Positions 42,575 through 51,800 of a stretch of 64,000 nt of DNA are shown here, in pieces; position 1 is the stretch's first letter; each line of letters starts with the position of its first letter. The position numbers and the translations under genes were made by a program. Origin of the DNA: an uncultured Myxococcales bacterium. Its GTDB lineage: Bacteria > Myxococcota > Myxococcia > Myxococcales > Myxococcaceae. A model generated the notes under the pieces. The model was not told the DNA's origin, did no database searches, and saw only the letters and a program-made list of their open reading frames with translations. The stretch is from positions 62,001 through 126,000 of the forward strand of contig CALJKW010000069.1 in assembly GCA_937980205.1 (NCBI GenBank). Reading direction: 5' to 3'.

Positions 42575-43638
42575 CGCGCGTTCCTCTCGATGGTGGCGTC
42601 GACGATCTCTTTGAGCGTCGTGCGCATGTCGTAGCGGTACGACCAGCCCGGGTAGTCGTTCTGGAACCGGCGCACGTCGCTCACGTACCAGATGTGATCG
42701 CCGGCGCGGGCCTGGTCCGACAGCGTGTACGTCAGCTTCTTGCCCGAGAACTCTTCGCACATCGCGATCGCCTCGAGCATCGAGATGTTCGCGTGCCGCG
42801 AGCCGCCCATGTTGTACACGGCGCCCGCCTTCGGCTTCTGGAACACGTGCCAGAACGCGTTCACCAGGTCGTAGCTGTGGATGTTGTCGCGGACCTGCTT
42901 ACCCTTGTAGCCGTAGATCGTGTACGGCCGGCCCGTCACCACGCACTTCGCGAGGTACGCGAGGAAGCCGTGCAGCTCGGCGCCGCTGTGCGCCGGCCCC
43001 GTGAGGCAGCCCCCGCGGAACGTCGCCGTCTTCATGTTGAAGTACCGCCCGTATTCCTGCGCGAGCACGTCGGCCGCGACCTTCGAAGCGCCGAACAGCG
43101 AGTGCTTCGACTGGTCGATCGTCATCGACTCGTCGATGCCGTGCTTCGCGTACGCGTGTTTCGGGTCGACCTCCCAGCGCGTCGCCTGCTCGATGAGCGG
43201 CAGCTCGTTCGGCGCGTCGCCGTACACCTTGTTCGTGGACGTGAAGATGAAGACCGCCTCGGGCGCGAACTTGCGCGTCGCCTCGAGCATCACCAGCGTG
43301 CCGTTCGCGTTCACCGTGAAGTCGGTGTGCGGCTCTCGCGCCGCCCAGTCGTGGCTCGGCTGCGCGGCGGTGTGAACGACCAGCGCAACGTCCTTGCCGA
43401 TCTCCCTGAAGATCCGCTCGATGGTCGCCTGCTCGCGGATGTCGGCGCTGACGTGCCGGTACCGCTTCAAGCTCGACTCGAGCTGCTTGCGCATCCAGTC
43501 GGTCGAGCCGTCCTGGCCGAAGAAGTACGCGCGCATGTCGTTGTCGATGCCGACGACGTCCATGCCCTTCTCGTGGAGAAACTTGCACGTCTCGCTGCCG
43601 ATCAAACCGGCGCTGCCCGTGACGATTGCGACACTCAT
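42571..43638 (-). CDS. NAD-dependent sugar-nucleotide epimerase, CDP-paratose 2-epimerase-like (FxxxK)
   Basis: Predicted 355 residues with VAIVTGSAGLIGSE, an NDMRAYFFGQDGST loop and FTSTNKVYG, resembling CDP-paratose/CDP-tyvelose 2-epimerases. The usual catalytic Tyr of YxxxK is Phe here (LFGASK, Phe182, Lys186); whether close relatives share this is not known to me. Later segments NIHSYDLVNAFW and YNMGGSRHANISMLE support an NDP-sugar epimerase or dehydratase. One base separates its ATG from the upstream epimerase's stop. Likely supplies an unusual NDP-sugar for the glycan. Confidence 0.82.
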   Translation of the reverse strand: MSVAIVTGSAGLIGSETCKFLHEKGMDVVGIDNDMRAYFFGQDGSTDWMRKQLESSLKRYRHVSADIREQATIERIFREIGKDVALVVHTAAQPSHDWAAREPHTDFTVNANGTLVMLEATRKFAPEAVFIFTSTNKVYGDAPNELPLIEQATRWEVDPKHAYAKHGIDESMTIDQSKHSLFGASKVAADVLAQEYGRYFNMKTATFRGGCLTGPAHSGAELHGFLAYLAKCVVTGRPYTIYGYKGKQVRDNIHSYDLVNAFWHVFQKPKAGAVYNMGGSRHANISMLEAIAMCEEFSGKKLTYTLSDQARAGDHIWYVSDVRRFQNDYPGWSYRYDMRTTLKEIVDATIERNAR

Positions 43639-43639
43639 T

Positions 43640-44701
43640 TCATGCTCCGAAGATCGGCTGCAGCAGCGCCCGGTCGCGCTCGAGCCATCCGTGTATGTCT
43701 GCGACGATGTCCGCCGCGTTCTTCTGGGGCCTCCAACCGAAGACCCGTTCGGCCTTGCCTGTATCAGAGACGTACAGGGGGATGTCCACACTGGCGCTCG
43801 CCGGCTCGCTGGCGATCGGCACGCTTCGGCCGCTGACCTTCTGGCACATACCCGTGAGCTCCAGCAGCGACGTCGAGCAGCTCTGCCCGCCGCCCAGGTT
43901 GAACGTCTCGCCCGACACCTTCTCGATGGCGCCGAGCTGCAGGTCCAGCGCGCGCTTGAGGTCGCTCGGGTGCAGCAGATCGCGCACCTGCTTCCCCTTG
44001 CCGCCGAAGCCCGTGTACTTGAGCGGCTTGTCGAAGACGTGGTTCGCGACCCAGAGCGTGAAGACGCCCTGGTCGACCTTGCCGAACTGGCCGGCGCCGG
44101 CGATGACGCCGCAGCGATCGATGACGACCTTCAGACCGTAGGTTGCCGCGTACTCCTGCGCGACCAGCTCGCTGGCCAGCTTCGACGCGCCATAGAGCGA
44201 GCGGGGCAGGTGGGTCGGAAAGGTCTCCGAGATGCCGGCGCGCGTGACGCCCGGGCTCTGCTGATTGTCGGTCAGCGTGAGCCGCGTCGGGCCCTCCTCG
44301 AGGCACAGCTCGCGCAGCGGGGCGATGGAGTAGACGCGCGACGTCGACAGGAAGATGAGCGTCTTCGTGCGCTGGCGTGCGAGCTCGAGGCAGTTGAGGG
44401 TACCGCCGAGATTCGTATCCAGCAGGTACGACGGCGAGCCGTCGAGGCCCGCGAGCACGCTCGGCTCAGCGGAGGCGTCGACGAGCAGGTCGAACGTCAG
44501 CGGCAGCGACGCGAGATCGCTCGGCTCGCGGACGTCTCCGTGCACGAACTGGATGCCGCGCTTCTTGAACCGCTCGAGGTTGAGCTCCGAGCCTCGGCGC
44601 TTCAGGTTGTCGAAGGTCCAGACCTCGTGGCCGTCGTCGCGGTAGGCAAGCGCGAGACTCGAACCCACGAACCCCGCTCCCCCGGTGATGACGACTCGCA
44701 T
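43640..44701 (-). CDS. NAD-dependent sugar-nucleotide epimerase, paralogue of the next gene
   Basis: Predicted 353 residues with VVITGGAGFVGSS, FLSTSRVYS and the intact catalytic motif YGASK (Tyr170-Lys174). It parallels the downstream 42571-43638 protein in length and in later segments (DLLHPSDLKRAL; FNLGGGQSCSTSLLEL), so the pair probably arose by duplication and may act in sequence on one sugar nucleotide. CDP-paratose 2-epimerase-like by pattern; the substrate is not proved. First gene of the coupled four-gene minus-strand operon; 37 bases from the end of the VCBS lipoprotein gene upstream. Confidence 0.82.
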   Translation of the reverse strand: MRVVITGGAGFVGSSLALAYRDDGHEVWTFDNLKRRGSELNLERFKKRGIQFVHGDVREPSDLASLPLTFDLLVDASAEPSVLAGLDGSPSYLLDTNLGGTLNCLELARQRTKTLIFLSTSRVYSIAPLRELCLEEGPTRLTLTDNQQSPGVTRAGISETFPTHLPRSLYGASKLASELVAQEYAATYGLKVVIDRCGVIAGAGQFGKVDQGVFTLWVANHVFDKPLKYTGFGGKGKQVRDLLHPSDLKRALDLQLGAIEKVSGETFNLGGGQSCSTSLLELTGMCQKVSGRSVPIASEPASASVDIPLYVSDTGKAERVFGWRPQKNAADIVADIHGWLERDRALLQPIFGA

Positions 44702-44738
44702 GGCGCGGGCCACTGGTACTGGACGCGCCGCCGAGCGG

Positions 44739-45914
44739 TCAAGGGCGCGTCTGCTCGAAGACGTGCACGCCCACCTTGTTCGCCACCACGACGTCGAGCA
44801 GCCCGTCACCGGTGACGTCGGCCACCTCGAATTGCGTGCCGACGCCCGAGTCTGCCTCGGTGTCGACCACGTGCCGCGTCCACTCGACGCCGGCATCCGA
44901 CAGCACCCGCGAGGAGTACCAGTGCAGCACCGCCGGCGCGTTCGGGTCGACGTCTCCCGCGGGGCCGTGCGCCCAGCGCCGCTTGCCGGTGATGAGCTCG
45001 GGGCGGCCGTCGCCGTCGAGGTCAGCGACGGCCAGGGCATGCGACTGCGAGAACTCGTCGTCGATGGTGTGCCGCACGAACGTCATCGCCGCGCGCTGCT
45101 CGTGCCACCAGACGCCCTTGCCGTGGGCCGAGCTCGAGACCACGTCGTTGAGCCCGTCGCCGTTCAAGTCGAACGCGTACATCTGCGCGCAGTCGGGACC
45201 GAGGTCCGCCGGCACGAACCCGAACGTCGGCGCGACGAACACGCCCAGCGGCGTCAGGTAGTCCGCGAGGCCGTCGCCCGTCACATCCGAGTAGCCGAGG
45301 CCGTGCCCCGGCAGCGGGGCGGTGGCTGTTCCGAGGCGCGACTCTCCGGCGTCGCGCGGATCCAGCGCCATGAGGTCGGCGCCGCGCGCGTAGACGAGCC
45401 GGCCGTTCACGAACAGCGGGCTCTCGGATCCCGCCGTCCCCGTCAGCGGGTGCTCGGTGAACCGGCCTCCGTCCGCGGGCTGCTCGCGCCACACCGCGCC
45501 CGACAGCGGGAAGCCGACGGCGATCACGTCAATCCGCCTGTCCTGGTTCACGTCGTGCGCGAACACCGCGAACGAGTCGCTGAACGTCGTCGCGGGATCC
45601 AGCGGCGCGCGGTCGACGAGCGTCCGCCGCGTGAACGCCGGAGCCAGCCACGCCGTGTCTCCGAGGATCACGTCGCGGCTGCCGTTGCCGTCGAGATCCG
45701 CGAGCGCCACGCCCTCGGCGCGGAACTCGGTCGTCAGCACGCGCCGCGTGAAGCCGATGCCGGCCCCACCGCCGACCGAGCCTCCAGCGCCGCCCGCCGG
45801 GCCGCCGCCGTTCGAGCCACCACCCGCCGAGCCACCCCCCGCCGCACCCGCATCGCCGGGAGATGCAGGCGACGAGCACGCGACGAGCAGCAACAGCAGC
45901 AGCGCGCGAATCAC
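44739..45914 (-). CDS. FG-GAP/VCBS-repeat lipoprotein
   Basis: Predicted 391 residues. MIRALLLLLLVACSS gives a signal peptide with lipobox LVAC, followed by a Gly/Ser/Pro-rich linker (about 17-52). The rest is a beta-propeller-like array with at least six Asp-rich calcium motifs (DLDGNGSRD, DVNQDRRID, DVTGDGLAD, DLNGDGLND, DLDGDGRPE, DVTGDGLLD), as in integrin-alpha-like FG-GAP/VCBS proteins. Likely anchored in the outer membrane as a binding or adhesion protein. GTG start overlaps the upstream GT2 stop as GTGA (45911-45914), so surface protein and glycosyltransferase are co-translated. Confidence 0.85.
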   Translation of the reverse strand: MIRALLLLLLVACSSPASPGDAGAAGGGSAGGGSNGGGPAGGAGGSVGGGAGIGFTRRVLTTEFRAEGVALADLDGNGSRDVILGDTAWLAPAFTRRTLVDRAPLDPATTFSDSFAVFAHDVNQDRRIDVIAVGFPLSGAVWREQPADGGRFTEHPLTGTAGSESPLFVNGRLVYARGADLMALDPRDAGESRLGTATAPLPGHGLGYSDVTGDGLADYLTPLGVFVAPTFGFVPADLGPDCAQMYAFDLNGDGLNDVVSSSAHGKGVWWHEQRAAMTFVRHTIDDEFSQSHALAVADLDGDGRPELITGKRRWAHGPAGDVDPNAPAVLHWYSSRVLSDAGVEWTRHVVDTEADSGVGTQFEVADVTGDGLLDVVVANKVGVHVFEQTRP

Positions 45915-47668
45915 GAGACGTCCACCCCGCAGTGCGTGAACAGCGTCGTCAGGTTCGGGTTGTAGAACCGATCCGGCAGGAACGGCCAGTACGCGGCGCG
46001 CTCGCGGTCGATGTTCGCTTTCGTGAGCGCGAGCCCGCTGCGCGAGAGCGATTCGTGGTGGATGAGCCTCACGTGCGGAACGTTGAGCACGCGCAGCCCG
46101 GTTCGCAGACAGTAGTCAACGTCACCGCCGCTGATCGGCAGCTGCTCGTCGAAGCCGCCGAGGCGTTCGAAGAGCGCGCGCGGCGTCAGCAGGCACGCGC
46201 CCGTCACGGCGCTGACGGTGCGCGTCTGCAGCGGAGTTCCGAACGGCGTGTGCCCCTCGCGCCAGCGGGAGAACACGTGCCCCGCGAGCCCCTTCACGCC
46301 GAGCGCGACGCCGGAGTGCTGCACCGTCCCGTCGGGGTACCAGAGGTTGGCTCCGACGGCGCCGACGTCCTCGAGCGAGGCATACTCCATGAGCACGCGG
46401 AGCCAGTCGCGGCTCGCAGCCTCCACGTCGTTGTTGAGGAAGAGCAGGTGCGTGCCGCTCGCGTGGCGGGCCCCGAGGTTGTTCAGCCGCGACCAGTTGA
46501 ACGGGCCGTCGTCGCGCAGGACGCGGCCGGGCAGGGCGGGAGTCCGGCGCGACGCGTTGTCCACGAACACCCACTCGTGGTCCACGCCGGGCGGGAAGCG
46601 CTCGGCGGAGTCGAGCAGCTGCGCGAGCAGCTCGGGCTTGTCGCGGAAGGGGACGATGATCGACACGCGCGCGCCGGTCGGCACTTCGCGCGTCACGCGT
46701 TCGCCGAAGACATACGGAGTCGTCCGGTGCGACAGCACGGCCGGCACCCGGCAAATGCGCTCGCGCGGCAGCTGCAGCGCCCACTCCAGCGGCGTTGCGC
46801 CCTTCATCGCCGAGCGACGGACCCAAACCGCGCCGCCGAGCAGGTCGCGCTCGCGCGCGAGCTCGCTGCAGAAAGACGGCTTGAAGAACGGGTCGACGCG
46901 GCCGGCGCGATCTTCGTCGGCGTACGCGAGGTCGACGTCCGTGCACGCCGAGAACGTCGACAAGGCATGCGGCGAGAGCTCGGAGTTCGCCGAGACCCAG
47001 AGCACCCATTCCGTCGTCGCGGAGTCCGCGCGCCCGACGCGAAAGCGCGCGTCACGCGGCACCGGGCCTTCGGTGAAGATGCACTCCCACTGGCCCTTCT
47101 GTTTGAGCAACGCGGAGAGCCACTCGGCCGACGGGCTGCCCTCGCAGACGATCGTCACCTTGAACTGCGGGGCCGGCGGCACGTGGCGCGTCGGTTCCAC
47201 CCGCGAGATCCACTCCCGATACGCGGCCGCGTAGCTGTCGATGCGGAGGATCTCGGGCAGCGCCCGGTCGAGCAGAATGTCGAAGCGCTGGTAGTGCACG
47301 CGCGCGGTCGACGGCTCGCGGCGGCGCAGCGCTCGCACCCGCTCGAGGTTCTGCTCGCGCTGCCGCCGCACCCACGGGGCGAGCCCGAGCTCGAGCGCCG
47401 GCACGAACGCGCGTTTGCCGAGCGTGACGAGGCGACCACCGAGGCCTGAGCGGTGCGAACGCGGCGGCGCAGCGCTCGCGACTGCCAGTGCTTCGAGGCG
47501 GTCACACTCGCCGGCGAGGTCCGCTCCGACGGCCGGCCACCGCTCGAGCAGATCCAGCAGCGCGTGGTTGAACACCGCCTGCGGCCGCCACAGCTCCACC
47601 GCCGCGCGTGGGACTCTCGCGATCACGTCGGCGGCTTCACGAAGCTGGCGCCAGCGATAGGCCTCCAC
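45911..47668 (-). CDS. Large GT2 glycosyltransferase, paralogue of 34093-36360
   Basis: Predicted 585 residues. The GT2 domain is at about 335-560 (GARVSIIVPFRDKPELLAQL, WVFVDNASRR, the metal-binding LLFLNNDVEAAS, AVTGACLLTPRALFERLGGFDE, GGDVDYCLRTGLRVL, HHES). The N-terminal region carries FNHALLDLLERW, parallel to NAGVIDALERW in the 34093-36360 protein, and both have a degenerate-looking middle GT-like part (YADEDRAGRV). GTG start. It opens a minus-strand operon ending with the VCBS lipoprotein and is 96 bases from the divergent outer-membrane-protein gene. Confidence 0.85.
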   Translation of the reverse strand: MEAYRWRQLREAADVIARVPRAAVELWRPQAVFNHALLDLLERWPAVGADLAGECDRLEALAVASAAPPRSHRSGLGGRLVTLGKRAFVPALELGLAPWVRRQREQNLERVRALRRREPSTARVHYQRFDILLDRALPEILRIDSYAAAYREWISRVEPTRHVPPAPQFKVTIVCEGSPSAEWLSALLKQKGQWECIFTEGPVPRDARFRVGRADSATTEWVLWVSANSELSPHALSTFSACTDVDLAYADEDRAGRVDPFFKPSFCSELARERDLLGGAVWVRRSAMKGATPLEWALQLPRERICRVPAVLSHRTTPYVFGERVTREVPTGARVSIIVPFRDKPELLAQLLDSAERFPPGVDHEWVFVDNASRRTPALPGRVLRDDGPFNWSRLNNLGARHASGTHLLFLNNDVEAASRDWLRVLMEYASLEDVGAVGANLWYPDGTVQHSGVALGVKGLAGHVFSRWREGHTPFGTPLQTRTVSAVTGACLLTPRALFERLGGFDEQLPISGGDVDYCLRTGLRVLNVPHVRLIHHESLSRSGLALTKANIDRERAAYWPFLPDRFYNPNLTTLFTHCGVDVS

Positions 47669-47721
47669 CGCCTCGGCGCTCTAGCACGCGCGAGCTTTCT
47701 CATCCGCTGAGACTCGCCGGT

Positions 47722-47751
47722 TTGACTCGTCGCGCTCCGTGACCGTATTGG
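47722..47751 (+). promoter_or_regulatory. Predicted promoter of the outer-membrane protein/metzincin operon
   Basis: TTGACT (47722-47727) and TATTGG (47746-47751) are spaced by 18 bases, 13 bases before the ATG at 47765. The -35 is a good match, the -10 only partial. It is the only plausible sigma70-type pair in the 96-base divergent gap. Confidence 0.35.
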
Positions 47752-47764
47752 CGCGCTCGGTCCG

Positions 47765-48868
47765 ATGTCCTGCGCCCTCCTGCTCTCGCTGATCCTCACG
47801 CAGTCACCCACAGCGGGCGCCGCAGGTGTCGCCACCGAAACCGAGGACGCGAAGCTCAAAGGCTTCGACCTCTCGCTCACCGTCTTCAACTCGAGCGGCG
47901 TCTACTTCCGCGAGGGCAGCTACCAGAACTCGATCACGTTCTGGTTCGAGCCGTCGTACGCGTTCGGCCGCCGCTTCCTCAAGGGCACCTGGTTCGAGCA
48001 CCTCTCCGTCAACCTCCGCATCCCGATGGAGGTCCGCCTCGGCGACGCCTCGTCCGAATACGGCGGCACCACCTACGCGCCCCAACAGAACGACTCGAGC
48101 CCCGTCTACAACCCCGACGTCGCCTCGGTGCGGCCCGGCGGCCCGACCGCGAACCGCTTCCTGCTCCGCGACATCTTCGTGCAGCTCGCGCACACGCACC
48201 TCTTCACCATCCCGGGGCTGGGCATCGACGTGATGAGCTCGATCCGCTTCGGGCTGCCGACCAGCACGCTCAGCCAGACGCAGGGCTTCATCACCAGCAT
48301 CGGGCCCGGCCTCATCTTCGAGCGCCGCTTCTTCGACCGCCTCTCGCTCGGCTACATGGTCCGCCCCACCAAGTTCTTCTTCTCGCGCACCCACGGCGGC
48401 ATTCGCGCGTTCGACTCCACCAGCACCGACTGGCGCCCCACCAGCACACCCGTCGCCAACGCCGACTTCATGATCCTGAACGGCGTCTGGGCCGCGCTCG
48501 ACATCGCCGGCGGCTTCGGTGTCTCCGTCAACTACTTCACCTTCAACACCAAGCCGTTCGCCAACAACGGCGGCTGCAACCCCACCGGCATCTACGGCGT
48601 CGATCTCTGCGCCGACGGCGCGGCGCTCGGCAACATCCAGGGCCAGTGGCGCAACGATCACTGGTTCCTCGCCAGCCTCGACTACCACCGCTCTTTCTGG
48701 AGCCTCTCGCTCGGGCTCTCCACCTACCGCCCGATGCTCAACGACGGTGGAAAGCCCAGCCAGCCGTTCTTCGACTCCAGCGGCAACAACTTCACGTCCA
48801 TCTACCTGTCGTTCTCCGCCAGCGCGGAAGGCCTCGCTGGCTTCGCAGTCGGGGGTAACAAGCAATGA
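47765..48868 (+). CDS. Outer-membrane beta-barrel-like protein
   Basis: Predicted 367 residues with an N-terminal signal (MSCALLLSLILTQSPTAGAA) and a body of alternating short polar/hydrophobic strands rich in Tyr, Phe and Gly (SITFWFEPSYAFGRRF, LSLGYMVRPTKFFF, SLDYHRSFWSLSLGL), as in outer-membrane barrels. The final strand SIYLSFSASAEGLAGF resembles a barrel closure, although the very C-terminus is not the usual Phe. No family name is claimed. Its stop overlaps the metzincin start as ATGA (48865-48868), so the two are translationally coupled and probably work together at the outer membrane. Confidence 0.7.
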   Translation: MSCALLLSLILTQSPTAGAAGVATETEDAKLKGFDLSLTVFNSSGVYFREGSYQNSITFWFEPSYAFGRRFLKGTWFEHLSVNLRIPMEVRLGDASSEYGGTTYAPQQNDSSPVYNPDVASVRPGGPTANRFLLRDIFVQLAHTHLFTIPGLGIDVMSSIRFGLPTSTLSQTQGFITSIGPGLIFERRFFDRLSLGYMVRPTKFFFSRTHGGIRAFDSTSTDWRPTSTPVANADFMILNGVWAALDIAGGFGVSVNYFTFNTKPFANNGGCNPTGIYGVDLCADGAALGNIQGQWRNDHWFLASLDYHRSFWSLSLGLSTYRPMLNDGGKPSQPFFDSSGNNFTSIYLSFSASAEGLAGFAVGGNKQ

Positions 48869-51800
48869 CGAAGCGCCTCGCAGCCCTCCTCCTCCTCGCC
48901 GCCTGCGCCGTCCCCAGCGAGCCACGCAACACCGTCCAGGAGGGCGCCATCTCCAAGGACGACCTCACCGGCGTCTGGTACTTCCGCCAGACCGTCGTCG
49001 GCGTCCCGTTCTCCGCCGGCTTCACCTTCGTCGGTGAGCAGGGCGAGAACGAGATGGAGAAGATCCGCTGGGACATTCAGGAGAACCAGCTCGTCGCCCG
49101 CCGCGCCTACGAGTGGGTCCGCGGCTCCGAAGCGACCTCGACCAACACCGAGAAGACGAAGGACGGCGAGTACCTCGGCGCCCCCGTCGCCGCGTTCAAG
49201 ATCGAGAAGCACTTCGACGTCATCCGCGACTACAACCCGGCCACCGGCGAAGAGTTCGACAAGATCATCGAGAGCGAAGAGCGCAAGTGGCACGAGCGCC
49301 GCTTCATCCGCGTCGACTGGAGCACGAACCTCGTCACCAACTTCAACTTCCTCGCCGACTGGAGCTCTCCCCAGTTCCAGAACTTCCGCCAAGACCCCGC
49401 GCCCTACGCCGTCACGAACCCGAACGATCCCGATCGCATGCGCATCGAGCGCTCCGGCGCCGGCCAGCCCGCCAGCTACCTCGAGGTCACGCAGAAGCTC
49501 ATCGTCACGCCCCAGCTCTACACCTTCGAAGACGGCACCACGTTCCCCATCTGCTGGCTCGAGTACAACGCGCAGGACTGCTCGTCGCAGACCATCCGCG
49601 TCCGCAACAGCTTCCTGCGCGCCACGAAGCGCGACTACGAGCCGCTCGTCTACGACGACAAGATGATGGAGCGCTTCGGCTACTTCACCGTCGACCGCCT
49701 CACCTACAACCGCCAGTACGGCCTCACCGAGCAGGGCAAGAAGCGCCTCATCAACCGCCACAACATCTGGCGCCGCTCGCTGACGGAAGCGACCTGCAAG
49801 ACCAACGCGGACTGTGGCGACTTGAGCCCGGGCCGCCGCTGCGTCACCGAGGTCCCCGAGGCCGTCATCAACCCCGACGGCACCATCACCGGCGTCTGCT
49901 CGCTCCCGTACGCCGAGCGCAACGGCAGCGAGGGCCCGCGCCCCATCGTCTACTACGTCAACGACGGCTTCCCCGAAGACCTGAAGCCCATGGCGAAGGA
50001 GCTCGAGCGCCAGTACGACGAGGCCTTCCGCGGCATCTACCGCTCGCTGCTCGGCCAGGACGCGCCGGGGCAGATGTTCTTCGTCTGCTTGAACAACCCC
50101 GTCCGGGCCGGAGACCCCGCCGAGTGCGGCAACGAGGGCGTCCACGCCCGCCTCGGAGACATCCGCTACAACCTGCTCAACTGGGTCGCCGAGCCCACGC
50201 AGGCCGGCCTGCTCGGCTACGGCCCGAACTCCAACGACCCCGAGACCGGCGAGGTCATCTCGTCGACCGCCAGCGTCTACGGCGGCTCGATCGACACCTA
50301 CTCCGCCTACGCGCGCGACGTCGTGAAGCTCGTCAACGGAGAGATCAAGCCCGACGAGTTCATCGACGGAGAGAACGTGAAGGCCTGGCTCGACGGCCAG
50401 CTCTTCGGCCCGCGCTCGCGCACCCTCGATCAGGCCGAGGTCGCCGGCATGCTCGCCCAGATGGACACCGGGTGGATGAGCGCGCTGCCCAAGACTCCGC
50501 GGCTCAGCAAGGCCAACGTGAAGGCGCTGCACGCCTCTTCGCACGCGCGCCTCGCCGAGCTCCGCAAGGGCTCGCTGCTCGGCACCGACCCCGGGCTCGC
50601 CGCCAGGCGCCTGCGCCAGCTCGACGGCACCAACATCGAGAAGCAGCTCTTGAGCCCCGACGTGCTGGTCCGCCGCGGCCTCGACCCGCGCACCGCGCTC
50701 ACCGGCGTCGACCCCACCAAGGTCCGCCCCGCGTGGATCATGTCGCCCGCCCACGCCCGCCAGATCCGCGAGATGAAGAAGCGCCTCGCCGCGAAGGGCG
50801 TCGATCTCGCCGCCTCGATGGACGACACCGTCTACGGCTTCGCGCTCGCGCAGAAGGGCAAAGACTCGGCCGACGTCTGGCGCCGCATCCGCGAGCAGAT
50901 GTTCCTCTCGACCGCGCTGCACGAGGTCGGTCACACGCTCGGTCTGCGGCACAACTTCTCCGGCTCGTTCGACCCGATGAACTACCCGAAGTCGTACTGG
51001 GACCTGCGCAGCGCCGGCGGCGCGCCCGCTCCGCGCTACCTCGACCCGGTCACGCAGGCCGAGCTCGAGGGCATCCAGAAGCCGAACGGCCTGCGCGCGG
51101 GCATCTCCGAGTTCCAGCAGAGCTCGATCATGGACTACGGCGCGAACTTCAACTCGGACATCGACGGCCTCGGCAAGTACGACCGCGCCGCGCTCAAGTT
51201 CGGCTACGGCCAGCTCGTCGAGGTCTTCACCGACGTGAAAGATCCGTTCGTCGTCGGCGGGCTGCAGATCGGTGCCACGTACGGCGAGCCGGCCCCGCTG
51301 CTCGTCGACTGCCAGGGCACCAACTACACGTCGTCGCACTACACGAAGCTGCCGACCCTGGTGAACCTCGAGGCGCGCGCCGACGTGCCGTTCTCGTCAC
51401 TGCAGAAGCGCAAGGTCGCTCCGCAGTGCCCGGCGGCCGACGAGGTCGACACCGACGCGAACGGCCGCATCGTCGTGCCGTACGCGTTCTGCAGCGACGA
51501 GTTCGAGGGTTCGTCGGTCGGCTGCATGGCCTACGACCGCGGCGCCGACGTCTACGAGGTCGTCCGCGACGTCATCGACCGCTACAAGGGCTACTACATC
51601 TTCGACGACTTCCGCCGGCAGCGCCTCGACTTCGACCCCGAGGCGCACCTCGACAGGCTCTACACGCGGTACCTCGAGACGATTCGCAACGCGATGCAGT
51701 TCTACGTGCTCTACCGCGCCGACCTCTACGACGAGAGCAACGCCCAGAGCGTCATGTTCTGGCAGGACCCGAACGGCTGGGGCCCGTTCACCGTCGCGGT

